Shown here piece by piece: positions 22,101-32,355 of a DNA stretch of 64,000 bases (position 1 is its first letter; the number at the start of each line of letters is the position of its first letter). The DNA comes from Acephala macrosclerotiorum (Eukaryota; Ascomycota; Leotiomycetes; Helotiales; Mollisiaceae): positions 286,043 through 350,042 of the forward strand of contig MU119236.1 of the NCBI GenBank assembly GCA_014904845.1. The letters run 5' to 3'. Position numbers and translations under genes: made by a program. A model generated the notes under the pieces. That model had not been told where the DNA came from and searched no databases. It saw only the letters and a program-made list of their open reading frames with translations.

Positions 22101-23245
22101 ATGGAGAGAATCAATTTTAGTGTCTGCCATTTCTTCAACGCACCAGTCCTTCAATCCAAATCTTCTAACTGGGACGCTCTCGAGCCAGCCTTCAAAACGG
22201 GATGAATTCAGCCTCTCTCTGTTTTTATTCTGCTCACTAGAACCCTCCCGATGCTGTCTTCGAAGCCACCAAAGGCTTCCTGGCTGACTCCGATCCTCGA
22301 AAAGTCAATGTCGGAGTAGGGACCTATCGTGATGAGATTGGAAAGCATTGCGTGCTGCCATCAATCAGGATGGCTGAGGAGCTCGTGGCAAACTGTAGTC
22401 ATGAATATCTTCCCATTGCGGGGCTGGAGACGTTTCGAGACAAAGCAGCTGAGCTCGCTTGTCATGATACCAAGGTGTGGAGTGAAGGAAGAGTTTGTAT
22501 TTCTAGCTCACTTGAGTTCAGTGCTAACTAACCCAGGTTGCAACCTGTTAATCCCTTTCTGGAACTGGTGCTCTCCATCCTGCAGGACTTGAGTTGAAAA
22601 AAGCGAACCCCTCACTTAAAACAACTCTCATCGTGGAGCCAACGTGGTCGAATCATGATCTACTGCTCAGATACTTGGGCTTCGATGTCATCAAGCTGCC
22701 GTACTACAAGGCTGGCAACTTCGATTTCGCAAGCTACACGGCTGCATCCAGAGCGGCACCCTGGGGCTCAGTGGTTGTCCTCCATTCTTGCGCACACAAT
22801 CCCACCAGATGTGACCCTTCAATGGAGCAATGGAAGGAGATTGTAGCGGTGATTGCGCAGAAGTGCATGTTCCCTATCTTTGATCCAGCCTACCTCGGAT
22901 TTAACTCTGGCAATGTGTACGAGGATGCATGCGCTATTCGATATTTCATTGAGGGGCTCAAAATGGGAGCCTCTGTCTATTTGTCGTTTGCGAAAAGTAT
23001 GAGGATATACGGTATGTCCACTCCGGTTGTCCCAGAAGCCCAAGTTGACGTTCCGAAGGCGAACGAATGGGCCTCGTCATATTCGCGACCAACTCTCAAG
23101 ACACGACAAGGGTGATAAATTCGATCCTCGAGAATGTTCAACGAGCAACTGTATGCAGCCCACCTGTCTATGGTGCGCAGATCGCAGGGGCTGTTCTAAA
23201 CAACCCCGCCATTGTAAAGCAATGGGGACAGGATCTGATCACCAT
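22101..23245 (+). pseudogene. Aspartate aminotransferase pseudogene, 3'-truncated
   Basis: The reading matches cytosolic-type aspartate aminotransferases (class I, PLP-dependent). The blocks are WDALEPAF (exon from ATG 22101), then NPPDAVFEATKGFLADSDPR and KVNVGVGTYRDE (22241-22492), SLSGTGALHPAGLELKKANP (from 22537), NPTRCDPSMEQWKEI, FDPAYLGFNSG, and the PLP-lysine region SFAKSMRIYG. A 47-bp intron (23012-23058) then leads to ERMGLVIFATNSQDT and AIVKQWGQDLITM. Lesions are a TAA at 22549-22551 where Gln is expected, loss of the GT donor after exon 1 near 22200, NPTG changed to NPTR, and complete loss of homology after about 23245, so the last quarter of the enzyme is missing. It cannot make a working transaminase. 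Confidence 0.8.
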
Positions 23246-25491
23246 GGGACATCAGAAGTGGACCAAAAGTTCGCGGATACACACATTTCTGCGCCACGAA
23301 TGCTTACGATCAAATCCTTTTCGGCACATCATCCTACCTTGCATCGCAGTTCACTGGAGGTCTGGGAGACAATCGTTTTGTCATTGCACGGCATATCTCC
23401 ATAGTTCACCTCATGTCGCAAATGTGAATGTCAGCCGCATTTCATAAGAAGACCGTCTTGTGTTTCGTGCTGCCAGGGATGATGGGAATGTCACGTCGCA
23501 AAGCATCATTGAAGTTCCAGAAGACCTGTATCGGGCATCCATTCTATCATCTTAGTCAAATGCGAGTATTGATTACGCGTCAGTCGACACGCGCCCGAGG
23601 TACCTCGAGGTCGATGGAGGACTTCCTGCACCAGTATCTCGACCAGGAACGTCTTGCACCCCTCGACCTCGTCGACTTTCTAAAGGTGAACATCTTAATC
23701 CAAATGCTCCTCATTCGCTAGTGATAGTAGGATGTCCGTGCACAACTTTCGTCCAAATCCCAACATTCGGACCAGACCATCATTGATCTCTCTACCTTGA
23801 CCCTCGGTACACATGAACACAGGCAGCTTCTCAGCCATCTTGCAAAGATCATCACCGCCATTACCAACAGCTCTCTTTCTCCTGCCACTGCAAAACTCCT
23901 TCAGACGCGGTATTTGGGCGACGCATCACTATGGGCAGGTTGGGAGGACAATGTGTACACTAGCTCCGTACAAATTGAGTTTGGCAATACCGGAAGCGAT
24001 GAAGTTAAAGTGCAAGTGGAAGAGGACGATGATACATGTCGATTTGCGGTGATATGTTGGTCTCCTAACTCACTTCCGTTTCCTTGCTAACATTATAGTC
24101 TTCCTCTCGAGCTTGTTCGAATCCCAATTCCCTGATCGACTTGCCTTCCAACATTCCGAGAATATTGCATATCCGCACCGTTCACTGCAATAGTGTTGAA
24201 GAGGATATTCCCTTATATATGTGTCCCATCACTGCCCTACGATCCCTCAGCGAACGGTTACTCTTCGCCAGGATGGGTTCCTCGACCTACGAACTCGCCG
24301 AACATCACAGTCACAAGTTCTGCTAGCATTGACAGGATGTACCACACTCGGGAGAAACTCGTTGCTCTCAGAGCCGCTTGAGAGCTCCCTGCCATCTTCG
24401 GCACCTTGCAAAACTACTGTGAGTGGTTGTTTAGGGTAACAGCCGTGGAGGCCTTTTCACTCTCGCAAGGATCTTTTGGAACACCTGTCGATATCTCTCA
24501 GCTCGCTCAAACATTCAAGTTCATCAATGGAGAGAGAGAAGTGTCGCCGATAGAGAGTCGCGTAGCCCGCAAAGAGGACCGCATACATGAAGTGGAAGAG
24601 CTTCGAATCAGAATCTTGGTATGTACTAATATTCATCCCATTTAGCTAAAGTTAACTACAGCAGTCTGTATGTCCACTTTTTCTGGTGAAAAATACACGC
24701 CCGAGGATCATCATAGCCTTAAATGGCCCTTTTAATGGCAGTATTCAGCGTTCGAATCGACGGCCTGGTAAAGCAACCATCCCAACTGAAAAGGCAACAT
24801 CCCTCGTTGCACGACAAACGAAGGCAGCGCTACTCCCCGAAGGTTCCTCGTCTAGCAGCGAACCCGTAATTCGTTCAATCACAGCACCCGCTCCAGAGCC
24901 TTCTTCCTCGATTTCGACGCGCTCTACGCCAAAAGGCCCCTCTTCCCTCCTTGCAATCTCAGGTCCCGTTCCAAGTCATACCCAGATTTCCGTTCGTCCT
25001 CGCCAAGCAGACAGGACTTCAGATCCTCCCTCGTCCGAGACGCAACCTCCCGCCCACTCTCCTGCCTCAGTTGCGCCAACAGCTCGTCCGCCATCTGCTT
25101 CCGGACCTCGAAATTCCTTCGGCTTCCTTGTCCCGAATAGTCTTCAGCACAGGGCCCGACCAAGATCCTTCATCAACAGATACAAGAGCTTCTCTCCACC
25201 AAATCACTCCGTGGAGGCATTCAGAAATGCGAGAATTGTCGGAAGTTGAACTTTGCGACATCTGAAGGATCGTCCCCTTTGTCTTCTCAACTCGAGATGC
25301 GCTGGATGTTCTTGGAGAGATTTCACGGATCGGAACACTCTTCTCTGTCAATCAATCTCATTTATTAGACCCATACTCCTGGCTCCTGGGCTGTATAAGC
25401 TCATACTATCTGCAGGAGGTAAGAATGCAGCTGGAAAGTCCGCAATTAGATCTACGCTTCAGCCTGCATTGAGATCACGGATCGATGAAAC
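23246..25491. other. Unrecognised coding debris
   Basis: Several short plus-strand frames look protein-like but belong to no family I know: one around 23300-23430 (AYDQILFGTSSYLASQFTGG), one at 23797-24060 (LSPATAKLLQTRYLGDASLW), a Ser/Pro-rich one at 24686-25249, and charged helical pieces near 24560 and on the minus strand at 24924-25163. They are interrupted by stops and change frame repeatedly. I cannot tell whether they are exons of one unknown gene or remains of several. Confidence 0.35.
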
Positions 25492-26508
25492 TTGCATTTG
25501 GTATTCCCGGGAGCAGACGGACTTCATGGAAGAACTACACTCATTCTGGTACCACATATTCGGGTACTTTCCTTTCAACTCCGAGCCTTCCAACAAAAAC
25601 TTCAACAAATCATACGTCCGTTTAGTCCCACACCTGGGCCGTGCTTTCGCAACTCCTTCACTGCCTTACATAGCATCATCGAGCACGCGAAGATTCAGCT
25701 CACTTCTGATGAAACGGTGCATTCTGATACGATCTGGGGTAGGCCTCACGAGACGGATAGGCTGTCGTGTATTAGAGAAGCTAGTGACTGCATGCGTTCA
25801 TTTTGCGAAGCTGGACTTATCTGCAAGAAGAATTCTAAACACGACGCTCCGAATGTCTTTCGAAATTCCCTATCGATCCGAACGATCTTCTTTGGCAACA
25901 TTGCAAAGGTGAGAGAGTGGAGGCTGTTCTCAGGCGCAGAAGAAGTCCGGGAACTGGCGATGAAGACATCAATCTTTGAGACCACCTTTGGACAACCTCG
26001 CGTTTATGGCCAGTACCCATTCCCTCTAATAGCCGCGAATTTGACAACAAATTAAGGAGTCGTTGGAGAGCGCCCTGGCCCGTCCTTGGATGGACCTAAA
26101 GTTTCCTGGTCGCAAGTCCACGCAGCTGCTCCCAATGCAGATGGAGCTGGGAACGTGATTCGCGCACTCGTCGCGAGTGACATTGCTTGTCTCGGATGGT
26201 GTGAGCCTTCAGAGTGCAAGGATTGGCCACAGCCGATTGCTCCATCTTCAGCAGCTTCTTTGAATGAGCTCTTCCCTTCTGCTCCGCGCAGCTTTGGTTC
26301 TGCAAAGAAACATGTTGATCCTTGCCTAGCTGAGGTAGCTGCAGCCTCACTCCTCGCAGGACTAGAGAAGGAAACTTTAGACATTGTTAGCTTCGATCGA
26401 ATCTTTGTTGAGCATTTATCTTCTCGGTTCTCCATCTTCCAAAAGGAGGGCTGGATTGTTGACGAAGTCGGAACAAGGGCAGTCAAGCGAAAGAGGACTG
26501 GGGGATAG
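25492..26508 (+). CDS. Hypothetical protein fragments, unrecognised
   Basis: Two adjacent plus-strand frames, 25492-26055 and 26086-26508, have protein-like composition. The first includes GRPHETDRLSCIREASDCMR and FGQPRVYGQYPFPLI. The second includes ACLGWCEPSECKDWPQPI and ends in a basic RAVKRKRTGG that could act as a nuclear signal. They may be exons of one gene split by a stop at 26053, or decayed pieces. No catalytic motif or membrane segment is evident. Confidence 0.25.
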
Positions 26509-26731
26509 GTTGGCCCTGACTACCCTCAAAATATACCTGTGTAATCTCGAAGCATTGATTTTTGAAATGCAGTACAACTTGAACTTCTTTATGGAATCCG
26601 ACCAGAGCAGTAGCTGCTTGTAAGCATTTGAGAGCAATTGGTCGATAATCTTCAGTCCGGACCAGAAAGTTGGAGCGAATTCGGGAGGTGGTTGAGAAAG
26701 GCCGAGTTTCACAGCTACCTCTCCGAAAACA

Positions 26732-27271
26732 ATGGTGGAGAGCAGTGGCTATCTGTTAGAAAGTTTACAGAAAGTGGCCAAGGATACAATTGAGACCGCA
26801 ATTGATAAGAAGCTCCCTATACTCATCAATTAAATTGATGAGGTAGTTAAATTCATTAAAAACGAGCAAGAGAAGCAATCACCTCTTGACGAGAAAACCC
26901 TTACCCAGGCAGTCAATAAATCACTGAGTGATCTCGAAAACGTAGAAACCATCAAAAACATCTCTAATAATGCGAATACCGCAAAAGAAGTTGCATTTGC
27001 AGTTGAAGAGCCGTTTAATATTACGGACGCTTTCACATCTTTACGTAAGAAACTTAAAGAACAATTTAGTAATCTGAAATATAATAATATTATTACAAAG
27101 CGTAATACGGATATCAAAGTTATCAGCGACAATATCCCTCTCTTAGCAAAGAGCGCAAACGTGACTCATCCAATCCGAAGCACGCAGTCTCAACTTCCTA
27201 GTCACGACATCCTTCCTTATTTCGAAGCTCAAAGATCTCGCGGAAGAGGGAGCAATGGATGGCACCCATAG
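26732..27271 (+). pseudogene. Coiled-coil protein remnant with one internal stop
   Basis: From an ATG at 26732 a frame runs 179 codons to a TAG at 27269-27271, broken once by a TAA at 26831-26833. Its composition is strongly protein-like: long charged amphipathic helices (VAKDTIETAIDKKLPILIN, stop, then IDEVVKFIKNEQEKQSPLDE and SLRKKLKEQFSNLKYNN). An overlapping frame (27255-27482) continues with EEKLDNVCNYGQNLAGSN, suggesting a frameshift. The family is unknown; it would be a helical scaffold-like protein. A single substitution explains the stop. Confidence 0.4.
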
Positions 27272-27482
27272 AATAGAAGAGAAGCTAGATAATGTTTGTA
27301 ACTATGGGCAAAACCTGGCAGGCTCTAATTTGATTTTGTACTTCGCAAATAGTCGCAATCAACCCTGTGGGAAAGACGGAGCTTGTTTCGAAGAAGAAGA
27401 AAAAGAAGAGCTTACGAGAGCTGCTGTAGCTCAAGTGCGGGTACAAGATATACGGTGTGCAGAAACCCAGGTCTTTGAATGA

Positions 27483-28239
27483 TGTAGCATTGGGCGATTC
27501 GGATTCCCTCTGGCTCTTCAGGATCCGAGAAAAAGATGATTAGCTCCTGCAGCTATGCGTTTTTCCCGAGATGTTTTACTCGACTTTGTATTCTATTTTG
27601 CGGCAACAAATTTCGAGATTAGCCAGGTTCATGGTCTCTTATATCACAGAGGCGTCTCGGGCAACGGGCGGAAATTTGTGTTGGACGTCTAGAGCTGTTA
27701 TAGCTTTGGCAGAGCACGGAAGAGGCAAAAGTAAGAAAACGATGGAACTCGCCGGGCACTCCAACAGGTCATAGGCAAAGAGAAGCAATGGCAGCATTAG
27801 GCGAAGGAAAATTGGACGAATAGAGCTGAGGATGCAATGTGGAGAATGTCAGACTGATATAAAACTAGCTACTAGGGTGAAAGAAGCTGGAGCTGCGGAA
27901 TTCGTGGATTGAGCATGATTCCTTAATGGATTGATTGACATGTTCGGATTTTCAAGTGGAGCCTGGGCATATGAGGAATGACCAGTAGGAGCCTGGTCGT
28001 CTCCACCGCGTTTGCCAGCCCAATCTGCGATCATTAGAGTTTGGGGAGAAAAGCTGCCATCCGACCACCATGTGGGCAGACATATAAAGCGCTGCATTCA
28101 TGATCATGACCCCCGATCATCAGAAGCTTTCGAACTCCTACTTGTCTCCATACATTCAAAGAGAGAAAACGATGGAATAGTGGCTCATCTTGGGGAGGTG
28201 ACTGATGCTTCGATTCTCTGTGCTTTCTTTCCAATGGAT
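27483..28239. other. Stretch without recognisable genes
   Basis: Nothing beyond short, unconvincing frames. Confidence 0.4.
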
Positions 28240-29353
28240 TCATGTAGTTGGATGGTATGCCTTATAAACCTGCAAAGCTCCTTCAATGCATTGTATCAAG
28301 CCAAATAAGGTAGTGAGTGCCAGAATCAAAGCCGCGACCCAGAACGTATACCATTGGACCCTTTTCCTCTTATCACACCACCACTGGGAGAGGGTACTTG
28401 GCTCGGTTTCGTCGAAGACTTGCTTCAGGATGATCAATCTGTCATGCCAGAACTCAAAGTTCTCGACGTGTCGATCTTCAGCTCTAAGACGGCCGCAATT
28501 GAGAGCTTTTTTATCGAGATTCTGTCGCGAAGAGAGTTTTCTGAACCACTTTTTCGTCTTTATATCCGTCTGGGGAAACAAAAGGGCGAGGGTGCGCATG
28601 GTCTCTTCCATAAGCCCAACGGGAAATAATGGACTACTTCAATCAGTGTCTACGCTTTCAGAGTGTGTGCAGAGTTCTGAGATCTTACCTTTTCAAGTGA
28701 CATTCTAGAAAAGAGGCATGATGAAAAATGGCCACCTTTTTGTCTTCGTCAAACAATCGCAAGTGATCCGCTAGGTTTCTAGTCCACTCAATATCGATTC
28801 CCGCGATGCGACCCAGATTCCTCGCATTGAAAATTCTTTCTAGTTTCACGTTCTCTTGACCAAGATTGCGCGGAGTGCTGCTGAAGTATTCTCCCACAGA
28901 TTCCTCTAGCGATTTCTCATCCCAAACAAGCTGTTTTCGGCCAGTAAAGCCATATTGGAGAGATCCAAACTCTATCATCAAAAGCAGTCTCGCAACAAGA
29001 TCCAGGGATCCATCCAGCACTTCGTCTTCGTTTGTTGGTTTCGGGATAGACAATTTGGAGCACATTATTTTTTTGATGGTGTCACGTGTCAAGCCACTTT
29101 TGAGATGCTGAGCGACTTCTATGATATCCCTATGCGTTCTGACAGAAACATGCCTCCCACCATCGTGCAGGGCATCCGCACATTGGTCGATGTAGTAGAA
29201 GAAAAATGGATCGTAGTTAAGATCGCCATCATAGTGTCGAGACGTCTGCACATCAAGATCCCATAGATGGTGTAATATCTCACACTTCGTATCCACGCTG
29301 ATAGGGGATAGTTGTATCGAGCTGTCCAAAGTATTCAGTGATCCCATCTGCAT
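28240..29353 (-). CDS. Fungal protein of unknown function with one C-terminal membrane segment
   Basis: Two exons (29353-28689 and 28636-28240) separated by a 52-bp GT..AG intron encode 353 aa. The protein is mostly helical and soluble (LHHLWDLDVQTSRHYDGDLN; RNLGRIAGIDIEWTRNLADH; KKVAIFHHASFLECHLKSS) and ends with a single hydrophobic segment at about residues 320-342 (YTFWVAALILALTTLFGLI) followed by a short polar tail, suggesting a tail-anchored or single-pass membrane protein. The block around WTRNLADHLRLFDEDKKV resembles an expanded, uncharacterised Pezizomycotina family as I recall it. It is transcribed head to head with the 880-aa protease-like gene, with 359 bp between start codons, which suggests coregulation. 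The frame is intact. Confidence 0.8.
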
Positions 29354-29712
29354 TTCAAGGGGTGTGATATCACGTGACAGATGCAGCTAGAATGCTCAGA
29401 GCGGAAACTTCAAGATGGTGATAAGCGGTTGCTCTTCTGGCAGAGGTTGTTGAGAATAGAGGGATTTTGAGGAACAGACTCTGAAGCTGTAATATATTTT
29501 GCTCATTTATCTCATTGCAGCTGAATATTAAGGCTGAGTATGCATGAGGCCATATGCGGCCCTCTGTAAGTGGCTGAGGACTCTAGCCTGCTGGTGTTGC
29601 AGGGTGCTCCGCCCCACCTCGATGCTTTCTTAACTTGAAGTTCGTTCCTCCCTAGTCAACCTTCGAACTTGTGCTGTGAAGTTAATGCCTATGGATTCTG
29701 CCCTCCTTTCCC
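29354..29712. promoter_or_regulatory. Shared bidirectional promoter region
   Basis: These 359 bp separate the start codons of two divergent intact genes. A CACGTG palindrome (ATCACGTGAC, 29369-29378) lies 16 bp from the minus-strand start, and the same decamer in reverse occurs at 1655-1664. CACGTG is the classical bHLH/Pho4/Cbf1-type site; binding is inferred. Confidence 0.45.
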
Positions 29713-32355
29713 ATGTCGTACACCTCAGTCACCCAACTTTCGAATGATCGAGGAGCTCCCGCACCTTCCAGACGACAATCACCTCCCAGCCTCGTCCTAC
29801 GCAGCGCTATGATCGGAAGCAGCTCAGCTCCCTGGACCAAAAGGCTGAGGAGAAACAAGTGCCGGTGGCCAAATCCTCAAGCCTCAACCGGGAGGTTCTA
29901 TCGCAGCATGGGTCGAGATGCTTCATGTTGGGAAGCTATTGAAAGTGCTCGCGAGACCTTCATACGAATCGCAGAGGAAATCAAGGTTTACCTCGAGAAA
30001 TATAGCGATCCAGTTCCTCAACAGGTAACATGGACAATCTATATGATTGGGCGGACAAGGGAGACAGCGGAGCCCACGATTATATTTTGTTGTAGGGACT
30101 CTGATTGTCGTAAGCAAGTGAGGAAGACTGTAGAAGGGAGCAAGATTTTGGACAAATACCCTGGAGTGAGGGTTGGCGACGCATCACGACCTCCGGATTT
30201 TGATCAGCTTGTTCAATTGGCCCACGAATCATTCCATACCGGGCCAGACAACAACCAAAATGCTAGTTGCAAGCTTGATGGAAGTAATGTGCTGGTCTAT
30301 AAGGCACCATCGACAAACATTGTACTCGACAAGCGCATATACATCCACAGTCCTGGACAAAAGAATGCAATGCGCAAAGCCACTGCTGGAGGTATACTGA
30401 GATCGGGTGATACATACTTTTACCTTACAGCTGGCCACCCTTTCGAACCGGTCCTGGATACTCCCGAAAACGCCGATGAGGGGTTCGAGTTCGACATTGG
30501 CCAAGAGAGTGACTCCGAGGACGAAGTCTTCACAGAAGCCACAAGCAGAGGAAGTCTCACACCTGACTTCGATGAGTGCTCTGGCTCAGATGACAATACA
30601 CTCTTTGCCAATACCCCCAATGATAGACTGCCCCCAACCAATGTTGATACAATGCAGATAATTGGCAAGGGAAAGCTGGAAGCTAGCATCTGGTCAACAA
30701 ATATCTCGGGTACAGCAGATGAGAGGCCAACCGCAGAGTTTACAGTTGTTGGACACAAAGTCGAAGCCGATAACGACCCCTCTCCACTCTCTCTCGATTA
30801 TGCCTTGGTCAAGATCACTGTCCGTTTTATCTCAAAATTACGCAAATACCCGTACTTCTTAGATTTGTTCAACGGAGTGTCTCTGGATCCCACACCAATA
30901 TTCTTGTGGCCGGATGAGGTGGTTCCCGCCGCTACTCGAAATACACCAGTCCTTGCTCTTACCTGCTCAGCTGACCCTTTGAGAGGAATAATCTCTGGCA
31001 CTCCTACATACAGCAACAGACCAGGCTCAAGCAAGTTCCAGGAACTATGGACTGCGCGGTTTGACGGGAAGCTGGCAGATGGAGATTGTGGAACGTGGGT
31101 TATTGATGCGGTGACCGGCAATTTGTTCGGCCATATCGTTGCTGGCAGTCCAGACTCCGGGGTTGCTTATATAGTTCCTGCGTTTCGAGTATTCGAAGAC
31201 GCAAGAGCTAGGTTTGGGTTGGAGTTGGAGTTATCCATAAAACAAGCATTCTCAGAGCCTCCCAAAAAGCCTCAAGTCATAGCAGAATCATCGACGCCAG
31301 CTGGTATCATACCCCCAGCGACGGACGACAAGTCGATGATAGACGACGATTCGATGGATTACGAATTCATGATTGACACAGTTCAGATGCTGGACGCAGT
31401 GAAGGTGAAAGAGGATAATGTTGAAGAATTTGGAATGAAGGGAGTCAAATCAGAAAGAGTGAAGATGGAAGAAGATGGAAATGACTCATACCCCGACTTG
31501 CCACGTTCATCGGAGAAAGCTATCAAAAGGCCGAAAAATAGACAGCCCGAATTAAATATCAAGGTACCGTTACCAACGAATGTCCCACGATCTCGTCCAC
31601 AAGGACCGCAGTTATCCCTCCCAGGAACACACTATAGGTCTTCATCTCATGAGAGGAGATCTCATGCCGACCTGCTCGATGTAGCAGAAAAAAGAGAGAA
31701 AGCAGTCGCTTCCGGGACAAACTCACTTCAAACTCGACTGAGCGTTGCACAGAGAGATCAGTGGCATCTCCAGGACCTCCGAACCGAGCATGAGGAACTC
31801 GTTAACGAGCACGACGAATGTATACATCTACGAGCACAACTTGAGATGCAAGCGATACAGGTCCGGGACTTGAAGGATATGCTCGCGGATATGGAAAATA
31901 CAGCGGAGAAGTTGGCTCGCGGGAATAGAGAGCTGGAAGAGAAGGCCTGGCTTAACCGTGAAACATATGAGCAAAAGTCTCGAGAAGTAGAGGTATTACG
32001 GCTGAAACTAGAAGATAAAGACAACGAGATTCGGGCGATAGTTGAGCAAAGGGTTCAAGAAGTAAAGGCACTACGGCTGGAACCAGTGGAAAGCAACAAA
32101 ATGATTCAGGCGAGAGCTGAGCAAAGGGCTCAAGAAGTACGGCTGGAACTAGTGGAAAGAGACAAAATGATTCAGGCGAGAGATGAGCAGATGGCTGAAG
32201 TAGAGGTATTACGGCTGATGGTAGTAGAAAGAGACAAAGAGATTCAGGCGAGAGATGAGATGATCAGATTGGCCGAAACTCGAGTTGCAGAGAAGAATAG
32301 CGAGATTGTATCCTTGACGAATTTCCTTAGGACACAGGGATTTAGAGTGGAATAA
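29713..32355 (+). CDS. Chymotrypsin-fold protease-like protein with Cys nucleophile and coiled-coil tail
   Basis: A single 880-codon exon begins at the ATG at 29713. The N-terminal 200 residues contain no domain I know. Residues about 210-500 carry spaced motifs of a trypsin-like fold: FYLTAGHPF (His at about 242), SLDYALVKI (Asp at about 362) and LADGDCGTWVID (nucleophile position about 459), followed by GHIVAGSPDSGVAYIVPA, which resembles the substrate-pocket strand. The nucleophile position is Cys instead of the usual Ser (GDSG). An acidic stretch (DIGQESDSEDEVFTE) lies between His and Asp. After an acidic/basic linker (about 540-680), residues about 690-880 form a long coiled coil with near-identical repeats ending in SLTNFLRTQG. 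Protease-like domains of this sort occur in fungal NLR-type recognition proteins. Activity is inferred. Confidence 0.8.
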   Translation: MSYTSVTQLSNDRGAPAPSRRQSPPSLVLRSAMIGSSSAPWTKRLRRNKCRWPNPQASTGRFYRSMGRDASCWEAIESARETFIRIAEEIKVYLEKYSDPVPQQVTWTIYMIGRTRETAEPTIIFCCRDSDCRKQVRKTVEGSKILDKYPGVRVGDASRPPDFDQLVQLAHESFHTGPDNNQNASCKLDGSNVLVYKAPSTNIVLDKRIYIHSPGQKNAMRKATAGGILRSGDTYFYLTAGHPFEPVLDTPENADEGFEFDIGQESDSEDEVFTEATSRGSLTPDFDECSGSDDNTLFANTPNDRLPPTNVDTMQIIGKGKLEASIWSTNISGTADERPTAEFTVVGHKVEADNDPSPLSLDYALVKITVRFISKLRKYPYFLDLFNGVSLDPTPIFLWPDEVVPAATRNTPVLALTCSADPLRGIISGTPTYSNRPGSSKFQELWTARFDGKLADGDCGTWVIDAVTGNLFGHIVAGSPDSGVAYIVPAFRVFEDARARFGLELELSIKQAFSEPPKKPQVIAESSTPAGIIPPATDDKSMIDDDSMDYEFMIDTVQMLDAVKVKEDNVEEFGMKGVKSERVKMEEDGNDSYPDLPRSSEKAIKRPKNRQPELNIKVPLPTNVPRSRPQGPQLSLPGTHYRSSSHERRSHADLLDVAEKREKAVASGTNSLQTRLSVAQRDQWHLQDLRTEHEELVNEHDECIHLRAQLEMQAIQVRDLKDMLADMENTAEKLARGNRELEEKAWLNRETYEQKSREVEVLRLKLEDKDNEIRAIVEQRVQEVKALRLEPVESNKMIQARAEQRAQEVRLELVERDKMIQARDEQMAEVEVLRLMVVERDKEIQARDEMIRLAETRVAEKNSEIVSLTNFLRTQGFRVE
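31986..32270 (+). repeat. Internal tandem repeats in the coiled-coil coding region
   Basis: About four imperfect units of roughly 60-75 bp repeat here, each encoding a variant of EVxxLRLxxxExDKxIQARxEQ. Units differ by small in-frame gains and losses, so copy number probably varies between strains. The encoded repeat has heptad-like spacing. Confidence 0.6.

Noticed and set aside
25410..25450. P-loop-like string GGKNAAGKS
   Set aside because: No Walker B or other NTPase motif in that frame, and a competing frame through the same bases looks more protein-like; probably chance.
29713..32355. Reading the 880-aa protein as a transposon or viral protease polyprotein
   Set aside because: No capsid, helicase or polymerase motif accompanies it, it has an ordinary single-gene layout with a divergent partner, and its tail is a plain coiled coil.
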